The notes beneath the pieces were generated by a model. The model was given only the letters and a program-made list of their open reading frames with translations. It had not been told where the DNA came from and did no database searches. Below, one piece after another: positions 15,377 through 23,914 of a stretch of DNA of 64,000 bases. Source of the DNA: Streptomyces griseiscabiei (GTDB taxonomy: Bacteria; Actinomycetota; Actinomycetes; Streptomycetales; Streptomycetaceae); NCBI RefSeq assembly GCF_020010925.1, contig NZ_JAGJBZ010000001.1:2356001-2420000 (forward strand), in the 5' to 3' direction. The translations under genes and the position numbers were made by a program. Within the stretch, counting starts at the first letter, position 1; each line of letters starts with the position of its first letter.

Positions 15377-18307
15377 ATGCCCGCCGTGTTCCTGGGGGTG
15401 CGCCACCACTCCCCCGCCTGCGCCCGGCTGGTCGCCTCGACGATCGAGCGGCTGCGGCCGTCGTACGTCCTGGTCGAGGGCCCGTGCGACATGAACGACC
15501 GGCTGGACGAACTGCTCCTCGGACACGAGCTGCCGGTCGCGGTGTTCAGCCACTACCGGGACGGCGAGCGCGCCGCCACGTCCTGGACGCCGCTGTGCGA
15601 CTACTCCCCGGAGTGGGTGGCCCTGCGGGCGGGGCGGGCGGCGGGCGCGGAGGTCCGGTTCATCGACCTGCCGGCCTGGCACCCGGCGTTCGCGGAACGC
15701 GTCAACCGGTACGCCGACGCCGAGGCCCGCTATGCCGAGGCGACGGCCCGGCTGTGCGCCCGCTTCGACGTCGACGGTGTGGACGCACTGTGGGACCGGC
15801 TCTTCGAGGTGGCCGACGACGCTGACCTGCGCGAGCGCCTCGACACCTACTTCGCCCTGGTCCGCGGCGACACCCGAGCCGACGACGGCGACCGCGCGCG
15901 TGAGGCGTACATGGCCTCCTGGGTCCGGGCGGCACTGTCCGCGCCCGGCGATCCCACGGTCCTGGTGGTCACCGGGGGCTTCCACCAGCCGGCCCTGCGG
16001 GGGCTGGTGGGGGCGGCGGGCATCGGGGGGACGGACGTCGAGGTGACGGACGTTCGGGGGCCCGGCGAGGGGGTGGTGGGCAACCGGGCGGGAAGCGTGG
16101 GCGCGGCGCGGGACCGGACGCCGGACGAGGGCACGGCGGACGGTTCACCGCCGCGTGGCGGGAGTGTGACGACAGAACCGTCGCGGCCAGGCGGCAGCCC
16201 GCCGGACGACCCGACACCCGGCAACTCGGCGCCGGGCGACCGGACTCCGGGCGGAACCACACCGGACGACCCGACGTCCGGCGGCCCGACACCGGACGAC
16301 GCGACGCCGGACGGGCCGACTCCCGGCGGGAGGGTGACGACAGGACCGTCGCGGCCGGGCGACAGCACGCCGGACAACCCGACACCCGGCAACTCGGCAC
16401 CCGGCGGCCCGACACCGGACGACACGACGCCGGACGGGCCGACTCCCGGCGGGAGCACGGCGGACGACGAGGGGCGGGACGACCGGGCCGTCGGCGCGGA
16501 CGGGCCGGTGCTCGGCGCGGACGGGACGCCGGTGTGGCCCGGGGTGCCCGATGCGGTCGAGGGGGCGCTCAAGGGCAGTTTTCTTGTGCCGTACTCCTTC
16601 CGGCAGTTGGACTCGTTCGCCGGGTACGAGTCGGGGATGCCGTCGCCCGGGTACTACCAGCGGGTCTGGGACGAAGGGGTGAGGGCGGCGGCGGACGGGC
16701 TGGTCCGTGCGGTGGTCTCGCGGCTGCGGGCCCGCAACCACCCCGTGTCCACGGCCGATCTGATCGCGGCCCGCGCGCTCACCCAGGGCCTGACCGCGCT
16801 GCGCGACCACCCGCGCCCGGCCAGGACCGATGTCCTCGACGGGATGGCGGGCGCCCTGATCGGCGAGGATCTGGACCAGCCCCTGCCGTGGACGACGCGG
16901 GGAACGCTCACCGCCGGAGCCCATCCGGTGGTGGAGGAGATGATCGCGGCGAGCGGCGGCGACCGGGTGGGCACCCTGCACCCCGACACACCACGGCCAC
17001 CGCTCGTCGCGGATGTCGCCGGGCGGCTCGCGGCCCTCGGGCTGACCGGCGACGGCCCGTTCACGCTCGACCTGACCCGCCCCGGCGACCTGGAGCGCAG
17101 CCGGGTGCTGCACCGGCTGAGGGTGCTCGGCGTTCCGGGACACGAACGCACCGAGGGCCCACGGGGCGGCGCCGACCCACGGTTCGACGAACGCTGGGAG
17201 ACCCGCCCGGCGCCCGCGCGCGACGCGGCCCTGATCGAGGCGGGGGCGTACGGGGCGAGCCTGGACGAGGCGGCGGAGGCGGTGCTCACCGAGCGGGCGC
17301 GGGGTCTGACGGGCGTGCCCGGCGGGGCCACCGCGCGCCCCGGAGGTCCGGGGTCTGCCCCTGCGTCCCCTGCCGGGGTGGACCACGGTCCGGACGCGGA
17401 CGGGCTCGCGCGCACACTGTTCGACGTCGTCCTGTGCGGTGTGGAGCGGCTGTCCGAACCGCTGCTGGGCGCGCTGGCAGGGCGGGTGCGGCGGTTGCGG
17501 GAGGCGGGTCCGTTGGGGGACGTGCTGGCCACGGCGCTCGGGCTGTGGCGGCACGACCGGGTCTTCGGGACGGCACGGAGCCCCTTGCTCGTATCGGTGC
17601 TGGACGGGGCGGTCGAGCGGCTGCTGTGGCTGTTCGAGGGAGCACACACGCCCGGGACCACGGCCCCCCGCCCGGCATCGGCGCCCCGGCCGGGTGCGCC
17701 GGGCGGGCCGGGCGTGGATCTCGCGCGGCTGGCCGCCGTGGCGGCGGTGCGCGACACGCTGTGGCACGCGTCCGGCGTGCTGTCCGTGACCCGCGAGACG
17801 GTCACCGCGGTCGCCTGCCGCGTCAGCGGCGACGACGCGGCCCCGCCCGACCTGCGCGGCGCGGCCTTCGGCCTCCACCGCTGTCTGACCGGGACGCACG
17901 ACCCCGCCGCCGTGGGCGCCACGGTACGGGCGCTGCCCGGGGTCTCGGTGCTGGGCGACTGGCTGGCGGGGCTGTTCGCCGTGGCGCGCGACGAGTTGAC
18001 GACGGACCAGGGGTCCGGGGGCGACGGGCCGAAACCCCTGATCGGGGTGGTGGACGGCATGATCGGGGCGATGTCCGACGAGGAGTTCCTGATCGGCCTG
18101 CCCGCCCTGCGCCAGGCCTTCGCCTTCTTCCCGCCCCGTGAGCGCGAACGGATCGCCGAGCGGCTGCTGGAGCGGCGCGGCGTCCGGGGATCGGCCCGCT
18201 CCCTGCTCCGCACCACCGCGGACCCCGTGCTCCTGGCCAGGGCCGCGGCCCTGGAGGACGACGTCAGCCGACAGCTCGACCGCTACGGACTCGGAACCGC
18301 CCCATGA
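15377..18307 (+). CDS. DUF5682 protein (YehM-like) with repeat-expanded linker
   Basis: A 976-residue protein of unknown function, recognised by its start, FLGVRHHSPACARLVASTIE, followed by VLVEGPCDMNDRLDELL. DUF5682 proteins are fixed partners of MoxR/VWA pairs. Residues about 234-388 are a Pro/Asp/Gly/Thr-rich insert (units like PGNSAPG and PDGPTPGG) created by a 168-bp tandem duplication. It separates the N-terminal part from the conserved C-terminal part that starts VPDAVEGALKGSFLVPYSF. ATG 15377 is one base after the MoxR stop; a frame open back to 15326 lies inside MoxR and was not used. The end overlaps the VWA start (ATGA). No known catalytic motif was recognised. Confidence 0.85.
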   Translation: MPAVFLGVRHHSPACARLVASTIERLRPSYVLVEGPCDMNDRLDELLLGHELPVAVFSHYRDGERAATSWTPLCDYSPEWVALRAGRAAGAEVRFIDLPAWHPAFAERVNRYADAEARYAEATARLCARFDVDGVDALWDRLFEVADDADLRERLDTYFALVRGDTRADDGDRAREAYMASWVRAALSAPGDPTVLVVTGGFHQPALRGLVGAAGIGGTDVEVTDVRGPGEGVVGNRAGSVGAARDRTPDEGTADGSPPRGGSVTTEPSRPGGSPPDDPTPGNSAPGDRTPGGTTPDDPTSGGPTPDDATPDGPTPGGRVTTGPSRPGDSTPDNPTPGNSAPGGPTPDDTTPDGPTPGGSTADDEGRDDRAVGADGPVLGADGTPVWPGVPDAVEGALKGSFLVPYSFRQLDSFAGYESGMPSPGYYQRVWDEGVRAAADGLVRAVVSRLRARNHPVSTADLIAARALTQGLTALRDHPRPARTDVLDGMAGALIGEDLDQPLPWTTRGTLTAGAHPVVEEMIAASGGDRVGTLHPDTPRPPLVADVAGRLAALGLTGDGPFTLDLTRPGDLERSRVLHRLRVLGVPGHERTEGPRGGADPRFDERWETRPAPARDAALIEAGAYGASLDEAAEAVLTERARGLTGVPGGATARPGGPGSAPASPAGVDHGPDADGLARTLFDVVLCGVERLSEPLLGALAGRVRRLREAGPLGDVLATALGLWRHDRVFGTARSPLLVSVLDGAVERLLWLFEGAHTPGTTAPRPASAPRPGAPGGPGVDLARLAAVAAVRDTLWHASGVLSVTRETVTAVACRVSGDDAAPPDLRGAAFGLHRCLTGTHDPAAVGATVRALPGVSVLGDWLAGLFAVARDELTTDQGSGGDGPKPLIGVVDGMIGAMSDEEFLIGLPALRQAFAFFPPRERERIAERLLERRGVRGSARSLLRTTADPVLLARAAALEDDVSRQLDRYGLGTAP
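16166..16460 (+). repeat. 168-bp in-frame tandem repeat inside the DUF5682 gene
   Basis: Unit 1 starts GTGACGACAGAACCGTCGCG at 16166 and unit 2 starts GTGACGACAGGACCGTCGCG at 16334, a period of 168 bp (56 codons). Unit 2 is about 40 bp shorter in its middle and ends near 16460. Smaller repeats of CCGGACGAC and CCCGGCGGC run inside both. The product is a disordered Pro/Asp/Gly linker. Confidence 0.8.
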
Positions 18308-19533
18308 CCGACGACAACAACCGCGCCACGGACCGGAACAGCCGCGCGCCGGGCGGCGACGGCGGCTCCGCCGACCGGCGGACCACCGCCGCAGTCCCTG
18401 CTCCGGACCCCGTGCTGGAACGCTGGCGGCTCGTCCTCGGTGCCCCGGCCGAGCACCGCACGGGCCCGTTGGACGGGGAGGCAGCGGCCCGCGACGCCGC
18501 GCTGGACTGGCTCTACGGCCGGGACCCGGACCTCGCCGCACGCGGCGTGCGCGGCACGGAGCACCAGGAGCGTACGGCCGGACTGGGCCCGTCCGTCGTG
18601 ACGGCCGTCGACTGGCTGGACGACATCCACCGGCTGTTCCCCAAGGAGACGATCGAGCGCCTGGAACGGGACGCGGTGGAGCAGTACGGCATCCAGGAGA
18701 TCGTGACGGACCCCGCCGTGCTGGAGCGGGTCGAGCCCAGCGCGGCCCTGCTGCGTGCCGTGCTGCGCACCAGGCATCTGATGAACCCCGAGGTGCTGCG
18801 GCAGGCCCGGCGCATCGTGGAGAGCGTGGTGCGGCAGCTGATGGAACGGCTGAACCCGGAGATCCGTACGGCCTTCTCCGGCACCCGCTCGCGTCGGCCC
18901 AGCCAGCGGCCGGTGGCCCGGAACTTCGACTTCCGGACCACCGTGCGCGCCAACCTCGCGCACTACCAGCCCGCCGAGCGCCGCCTGCTCATCGAACGGC
19001 CGCACTTCCACTCCCGCACCCGGCGTCACATCGAGCAATGGCAACTGGTGCTGCTGGTCGACCAGTCCGGCTCGATGGCCGGGTCGGTCATCCACTCCGC
19101 CGTGACGGCGGCGTGTCTGTGGGGGCTGCCCGGGCTGAAGACCCATCTGCTGGCCTTCGACACCTCGGTCGTCGACCTGACGTCCGACGTGACCGATCCG
19201 GTGGAGCTGCTGATGCGGGTCCAGCTCGGCGGCGGCACGGACATCGCGCGGGCCGTGGACCACGGCGCGACCCTGATCGAGAACCCCCGGCGGTGCGTGT
19301 TCGTGGTGATCTCCGACTTCTTCGAGGGCGGCGACCCGTACCGGCTCGTACGAACGGTACGGGCGCTGGTGGAGCAGGGCGCCACCGTGCTGGGGCTGGC
19401 CGCGCTCGACGAGGAGGCGAACCCGAGCTACGACCGCGAGGTCGCCGGCCGGCTCGCGCGAGCCGGGGCGCAGGTGGGCGCGATGACACCGGGCGAGCTG
19501 GCGGCGTTCGTGGCGGAGAAGCTGGGAGGCTGA
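18304..19533 (+). CDS. VWA domain protein (YehP-like)
   Basis: A 409-residue protein with an alpha-helical N-terminal half (about 1-230) and a C-terminal von Willebrand factor A domain. The metal-ion-dependent adhesion site is complete: DQSGS at residues 253-257, Thr312 in LGGGTDIARA and Asp338 in VISDFFEGGDP. It should therefore bind a divalent metal and act as the MoxR partner that contacts targets. It overlaps the DUF5682 stop by 4 nt (ATGA), and the SWIM gene follows after one base. No signal peptide or membrane segment, so it is cytoplasmic. Confidence 0.92.
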   Translation: MTDDNNRATDRNSRAPGGDGGSADRRTTAAVPAPDPVLERWRLVLGAPAEHRTGPLDGEAAARDAALDWLYGRDPDLAARGVRGTEHQERTAGLGPSVVTAVDWLDDIHRLFPKETIERLERDAVEQYGIQEIVTDPAVLERVEPSAALLRAVLRTRHLMNPEVLRQARRIVESVVRQLMERLNPEIRTAFSGTRSRRPSQRPVARNFDFRTTVRANLAHYQPAERRLLIERPHFHSRTRRHIEQWQLVLLVDQSGSMAGSVIHSAVTAACLWGLPGLKTHLLAFDTSVVDLTSDVTDPVELLMRVQLGGGTDIARAVDHGATLIENPRRCVFVVISDFFEGGDPYRLVRTVRALVEQGATVLGLAALDEEANPSYDREVAGRLARAGAQVGAMTPGELAAFVAEKLGG

Positions 19534-19534
19534 C

Positions 19535-21913
19535 GTGACGACACCAGCGCGTGCCGATCTCCTGGCGCTCACCCCCGACGTTCTCGCGGCGATCGCCAAC
19601 CGGGGGCTGGTGCGACGGGCGGCCAGGGAACTCGACGCCGGGGCGTTCCCGGAACTGTCCGTCACGCCGGACGGCGGTGTGGTGGCCCGTTTCGCGGACG
19701 GTGCCGAGGCCGTGATGCCCCCGGGGGCGTCCCTGGACGGCGGGGTCTGCGGTTGCGACGCGCCCGGGGTCTGCCGCCACCTGGTCGGACTGGTCCTCGC
19801 CCACCAGCGGGCGGCGGCCGTGGCACGGGCCGAGGCGAAGACCTCCGCGGTCGGTCCGGCCGAAGAGGGTCCACCCACGGTGACCGCGTCCGAGGCCGGC
19901 GTGTCCCACGTGGCCACGTCCGACGTCGGCGCGTCCGACCTGGCCGCGTCCGACGCGAGCGCGCTCGGCACCGATGCGCCCGACTGGTCGCCGGGGGACA
20001 TGGACGACGAGGCGCTCGGGGCCGCCGTGGGCCCCCGGGCACTGACCGCCGCGCGGCGTATCGCGGAGCGCGGCGCCGCGGTCCGCGTCCATCGCCCCAC
20101 ACCGCGGCAACCGTATCCGTGGGTCGAACTGCCCACCTGCACCCTGCGTTTCCCCGTGCCGGGGCAGGCCGCCCACGCGCTGACGGACGCGGCCGACGCC
20201 TTGCGCGGGGAGATGCTGGCCCTCGCGGTGTGGGCGTTCCGCGCGGCCGACGCGACGGACCCCCGGGCGGACCTCGTCCTGGTGTCCCTCCGGGCCCCGG
20301 CCGCCGGGGGCGGCGCCCGTCCCGCACCGGCCGTCCGCCCCTCACTCGTCGCCCATCCCTCACCCGGCGCGTCCCCCGCACCGGACACCTCCCCCACCCC
20401 CGGCCGGCCCGAGGACCGAAGCGCCGGGACGCCCCGCCGCCGCCCCGTGTCACCCGCCCCACTGCGACAAGTGGTCGAGTTGGCCGACGAGTTGCTCCGG
20501 GAGGGAGTGGCCCACGCCGACGCGATGCAGACGGCCGCGTTGCGTACGGCGGGCCGGCGGCTCACCGCGGCCTCGTCGCACTGGCCGGCCGCGGCGGCGG
20601 TCGAACTGGCGGACCAGCTCGACGCCTACGCGGACCGCAGCGCGCTGCACCGGCCGGAGACGGCCGCGTCGCTCCTCGCCGAACTGCACGCCCGGCACCG
20701 GGCCGCCGGTCACCCCGAGGTGCTCGGCACCGGGGAGTCGGCGGAGACACCGCTGCGCCGGGTGCGGCTCACGGCGCTCGGCTGCCGGGTCTCCGGCAGC
20801 GCCGAACGCCCGGTGACCGAGGTGTACTTCGCGCACGCGGCGGCGGGAGTCGTCCTCGTCCTCCGCAAGGACCGGCCGGTGGCCGGGCGAGGGGGCGGGC
20901 CCCCGGCCCCGGGGTCGGCCGGCCCCACGGCCCCGCCTCCCACCGGCCACACCCTGGGGGCCGGACGCCTGGCGGGCACCACCCTGTCCGCGCTGGCCAC
21001 GGGTAATTTGGTCAGCGAAAGCGCCCGCCGCACCCCCAGCCGACGGCTGGTCCTGGCCCGTGGGCGGCTGGCGGCCACCACCGTGTCACCGGTCGGCCGC
21101 TCCTGGTCAGGCCTTCCCGAGCCGCTGCTCGTCCGCGACGTCACGACACTCGCCGAGGCGGCCGACGCACGCCCGCCGCGTCTGATCCGGGCCCGGGTCG
21201 AGGCGGAGTCGGTACGGGTCGTCGAGGTGTCGGAGGTCCTGAAGGTGGGCTACGACCCGGCCGAGCAGGTTCTGAAGGCGACCGTCCGGGATGCCTCGGG
21301 ACACCCCGTGCTGGTCCACGCACCGCACAATCCGCTGTGCCCGGCCGCCCTGGACGCGCTCGCGTCAGCCCTCGTCGAAGGCCAGGTCACCCATCTGAGC
21401 GGGGCCGTGCGCCACTCGGGCGGCCAGGTCCTCCTCACGCCGCTCGCCCTGCTCGGCCCGGGTGGCGTGCTCGTCCCCGACCTCGCCCCGCCGACGGTCC
21501 CGCCGCCCCTGCCGCTCGCCGACCGCACCCCGCCCGATCCGCTCTCGACGGCCGTCGACACGGCGCTGACCGCTCTCGCCGACGCCGCGCACCACGGGCT
21601 GCGCCATCTCCCGCGTTCGGCCGTCGACCGGCTCCGCGAGGCCGCCGACCGGCTGACCCGCACCGGTCTGTCCACCTCGGCGAACCTGCTGAGAAGGCTC
21701 CTCGACACACTCGACCACGACCACGCCTCTGCCCATGCCCATGCCCATGCCGTCGACCGTCACCACCCCCGTCATCACGACCGTCATCACGACCGTCCCC
21801 ACGACCGTCCCCACGAGCGGCATCACGATCGGACGGCCACTGCGGTCTGGACCGACGCCTGCATACGTCTGCACGCCACGGCCGACCTCGGTCACCACGC
21901 CCCGAGGGGTTGA
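19535..21913 (+). CDS. SWIM zinc-finger protein (YehQ-like) with His-rich tail
   Basis: A 792-residue protein, last of the five-gene operon. The SWIM zinc finger is CxC-x5-CxH at Cys72, Cys74, Cys80 and His82 (VCGCDAPGVCRHLVG), expected to bind nucleic acid or protein. The middle is helical, with two low-complexity linkers: Ser/Asp/Ala near 110-150, Ala/Pro near 255-310. Residues about 728-765 are histidine-rich (DHDHASAHAHAHAVDRHH and onward), then TATAVWTDACIRLHATADLG ends the protein. GTG 19535 follows the VWA stop by one base and has GGGAGG upstream. The His tail could be a metal store or an artefact of repeat expansion; it is unusual for SWIM proteins. Confidence 0.88.
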   Translation: MTTPARADLLALTPDVLAAIANRGLVRRAARELDAGAFPELSVTPDGGVVARFADGAEAVMPPGASLDGGVCGCDAPGVCRHLVGLVLAHQRAAAVARAEAKTSAVGPAEEGPPTVTASEAGVSHVATSDVGASDLAASDASALGTDAPDWSPGDMDDEALGAAVGPRALTAARRIAERGAAVRVHRPTPRQPYPWVELPTCTLRFPVPGQAAHALTDAADALRGEMLALAVWAFRAADATDPRADLVLVSLRAPAAGGGARPAPAVRPSLVAHPSPGASPAPDTSPTPGRPEDRSAGTPRRRPVSPAPLRQVVELADELLREGVAHADAMQTAALRTAGRRLTAASSHWPAAAAVELADQLDAYADRSALHRPETAASLLAELHARHRAAGHPEVLGTGESAETPLRRVRLTALGCRVSGSAERPVTEVYFAHAAAGVVLVLRKDRPVAGRGGGPPAPGSAGPTAPPPTGHTLGAGRLAGTTLSALATGNLVSESARRTPSRRLVLARGRLAATTVSPVGRSWSGLPEPLLVRDVTTLAEAADARPPRLIRARVEAESVRVVEVSEVLKVGYDPAEQVLKATVRDASGHPVLVHAPHNPLCPAALDALASALVEGQVTHLSGAVRHSGGQVLLTPLALLGPGGVLVPDLAPPTVPPPLPLADRTPPDPLSTAVDTALTALADAAHHGLRHLPRSAVDRLREAADRLTRTGLSTSANLLRRLLDTLDHDHASAHAHAHAVDRHHPRHHDRHHDRPHDRPHERHHDRTATAVWTDACIRLHATADLGHHAPRG
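21717..21836 (+). repeat. His-codon-rich tandem repeats in the SWIM gene tail
   Basis: Runs of CATGCCCATGCC followed by repeated CGTCATCACGAC and CGTCCCCACGAC 12-mers encode HAHAHA and HHDR/PHDR units. Short-period tandem repeats of this kind can change length by slippage without shifting the frame. Confidence 0.75.
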
Positions 21914-21955
21914 CGGCGGCGCCCGCGGCGGTCACCGTCGATGACGCGCACCTCT

Positions 21956-21969
21956 TGGGAGCGCTCCCA
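21956..21969 (+). promoter_or_regulatory. CebR operator (perfect TGGGAGCGCTCCCA)
   Basis: A perfect match to the 14-bp palindrome bound by CebR/CelR, the cellobiose/cellotriose-responsive LacI-type repressors of Streptomyces and Thermobifida. It lies 69 bp before the CE2-type esterase ATG and 42 bp after the SWIM stop codon. It predicts induction by cello-oligosaccharides. Confidence 0.88.
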
Positions 21970-21975
21970 CCACTC

Positions 21976-22020
21976 CTGTGCCGCACCCCTGTGCCGCACC
22001 CCCTGTGCCGCACTCCTGTG
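21976..22020 (+). repeat. Three tandem CTGTGCCGCAC units in the esterase leader
   Basis: CTGTGCCGCAC occurs at 21976, 21989 and 22003 (period 13-14), with a partial fourth at 22016. The units lie between the CebR box and the ribosome site. Function, if any, is unknown. Confidence 0.6.
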
Positions 22021-22037
22021 TACCGAAGGGACGTCGT

Positions 22038-23159
22038 ATGCACACGCCCAGCCGGTTATCCCGACGCACGGTGGTCGCCGCCGCTGCCGCGGGGCTCGTC
22101 ACCACCGTCGTACCCCCCTCGCAGGCCGCCGAGGCACGGCCGGCCACCCGTTTCCACACGGTGGGCCGGGTCAGGAGGGCCGCCGACGGGACCGTCCGGT
22201 ACAGCTGGCCCGGTGTCTCGTTCGAGGGGAGGTTCCACGGGACCGGGATCGGGGTGGTGCTCGACGACGCGGACAACGACTACGACGTCCAGGTCGACGG
22301 TACGACCGTGGCCACCCTCGTCACCCCGGGCCGGACCGTCTCCTGGATCGACGGCCTCGCCGACCGCGCGCACCGTGTGCGCGTGGTGAAGCGGACGGAG
22401 AGCCCGTGGGCGGCCGGGCGGTTCGGCGGCTTCGTCGCGGCGCCCGGCGGCGCGATCCTCCCGAGACCCCGGGCGCGGGAGAGGCAGATCGAGTTCATCG
22501 GCGACTCGTACACCGCCGGGTACGGCAATGTCTCCGGCACCCGGGACTGCTCGGCCATCGGCGGGGTCAACCGCAACAGCAACGCCGACCTCTCCTTCGG
22601 CGCGCTCACGGCCCGGCGGCTGGACGCCGACTGCCAGATCAACGCCTTCTCCGGCCGGGGCATGGTCCGCAACTACAACGGCGGCGAGCCCGGCACCGAC
22701 TTCCGTACCTACTACGACCGGGCCCTGCTGAACGTCGAGGGCGATGTCTGGCGCCAGCCGGCCGGCTGGCGGCCGCGGGTCGTCGTGATCGGGCTCGGCA
22801 TCAACGACTTCTCGACGCCCCTCAACCCCGGTGAGGCCTGGAGCACGACGGCCGAGCTGGTCGCCGCCTACGAGAGCGCCTACCACGGGTTCCTCGACAA
22901 GCTGCGCGCCCGGTACGGGCCGAGGACGTTCCTGGTGGTGTCCGCCGCCCGCCTGTGGAACACCACCGCGTTCGAGGAGGCCACCCGGCGGATCGTGGCG
23001 GAGCGGGTCGGGCGGGGCGACGGCCGGGTCAGCCACTGGTACTACGACGACCCCGGGCTCGACCACCTGGGCTGCGACTGGCATCCCTCGCTGCACGACC
23101 ACCGGATCATCTCCGGACTGCTCGACACCCATCTCGCGGCACTTCCGCTGCGCTGGTAG
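22038..23159 (+). CDS. Tat-exported SGNH esterase, CE2-like carbohydrate esterase
   Basis: A 373-residue secreted esterase, likely deacetylating plant polysaccharides such as xylan or glucomannan. The N-terminus has a twin-arginine signal (LSRRTVVAAAAAGLVTTV, cleavage near SQAAEA). Residues 40-145 form the beta-sandwich typical of CE2 enzymes, and the SGNH domain follows with the nucleophile Ser in FIGDSYTAGYGN and the Asp/His pair in DHLGCDWHPSLHDH. The start ATG 22038 has AAGGGA upstream; an earlier ATG at 21978 lies in the leader repeats. The seventh codon is TTA (22056-22058), so translation should need the bldA tRNA. A perfect CebR box lies upstream, giving probable dual nutritional and developmental control. 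Confidence 0.87.
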   Translation: MHTPSRLSRRTVVAAAAAGLVTTVVPPSQAAEARPATRFHTVGRVRRAADGTVRYSWPGVSFEGRFHGTGIGVVLDDADNDYDVQVDGTTVATLVTPGRTVSWIDGLADRAHRVRVVKRTESPWAAGRFGGFVAAPGGAILPRPRARERQIEFIGDSYTAGYGNVSGTRDCSAIGGVNRNSNADLSFGALTARRLDADCQINAFSGRGMVRNYNGGEPGTDFRTYYDRALLNVEGDVWRQPAGWRPRVVVIGLGINDFSTPLNPGEAWSTTAELVAAYESAYHGFLDKLRARYGPRTFLVVSAARLWNTTAFEEATRRIVAERVGRGDGRVSHWYYDDPGLDHLGCDWHPSLHDHRIISGLLDTHLAALPLRW

Positions 23160-23216
23160 GCGGGGCCTCGCCCCTTGATCCACTCGGGCCGGGCGCCCAC
23201 GGCAGCGGCTTCCGGC

Positions 23217-23738
23217 TCAGGCCGAGAGGGCCCGGCCCGGCCCCAGCGCGTCGAGCAGTCCGGCTTCGTGCAGGGAGGAGACGGGGGCGAGGAGGTCGGG
23301 GTGGCGCAGGAGGGCGGCGGCCCGTCGGTCGCCTTCGTCCGGGGTGAGGAGGCGGCGGAAGGCGGCGGGGGAACCGGCCGTGTGCGGGGAGTCGTCGAGC
23401 GCGGCCACGGCGGTGCGGGCCAGCCCGGGATCGGCGAGCAGGCAGGCCGCCCAGCTGGCCACGACCTCGTCCACCCAGGTCCGCCAGGCGTACTCGTCCG
23501 GTGTCAGGTCCTCGTCGAAGCCGGTGATCCAGTCGAGCCGGATGGTGCCGCCCGGCCCCGCCATCCCGACGAGCGCGGCGTCCACCGGCGTCGGGTAGCG
23601 GAGCCAGGCGGCGACGGTGACCGCCTGCCGGGCCTGCGCCTCGCAGAGCGCGCCGTCCAGCGCACCGCCGCCCGCCGGAAAGGCGCGCGTCAGCCACTGG
23701 GTGGTCGCCGCTATGAGCGGGGAGAGATCTGCGAGCAC
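23217..23738 (-). CDS. Hypothetical protein, about 173 residues
   Basis: Not recognised. A soluble, mostly helical protein: ADLSPLIAATTQWLTRAFPA at the start, a central IRLDWITGFDEDLTPDEYAWRTWVDEVVASWAACL, and an Ala/Leu-rich end. There is no signal peptide, membrane segment or metal-binding motif. The frame is open to a GTG at 23840, but that lies beyond the transcription-terminator-like hairpin at 23803-23837, so I prefer GTG 23738. No clear ribosome site supports either. The tail HPDLLAPVSSLHEAGLLDAL looks like a helical pair. The gene stands alone between the CE2 esterase (convergent) and the aminotransferase. Confidence 0.55.
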   Translation of the reverse strand: MLADLSPLIAATTQWLTRAFPAGGGALDGALCEAQARQAVTVAAWLRYPTPVDAALVGMAGPGGTIRLDWITGFDEDLTPDEYAWRTWVDEVVASWAACLLADPGLARTAVAALDDSPHTAGSPAAFRRLLTPDEGDRRAAALLRHPDLLAPVSSLHEAGLLDALGPGRALSA

Positions 23739-23802
23739 ACCGAGCCGTCCATGGGTACGGGGGGACGCGGCACAACGTAGTCGAGCGCCGCCGACCCGGA
23801 AA

Positions 23803-23837
23803 TGGCCCAGGCCACGGACCTCACGTGGCCTGGGCCA
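23803..23837. terminator. Perfect 13-bp hairpin downstream of the aminotransferase
   Basis: TGGCCCAGGCCAC (23803-23815) and its exact reverse complement (23825-23837) flank a 9-nt loop. It lies 78 bp after the end of the leftward aminotransferase gene and before the next leftward gene. Confidence 0.7.
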
Positions 23838-23914
23838 CACGTCGGTGCGGCGCCGGGGAAGGGGAAACGGCGTGGTGCGGTGGCGAGGTCAGGGCGCGGT
23901 GCGGGCGAGCGGGG

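Noticed and set aside
16166..16460. Repeat region as a mobile element or CRISPR
   Set aside because: In-frame coding periodicity without terminal inverted repeats, transposase or spacers.
21976..22020. Possible CRISPR-like array of 13-14 bp repeats
   Set aside because: Units are too short, directly adjacent and without unique spacers; a simple tandem repeat.
23738..23840. Longer N-terminus for the hypothetical protein
   Set aside because: It would cover a perfect terminator-like hairpin and encode only Arg/Pro-rich residues.
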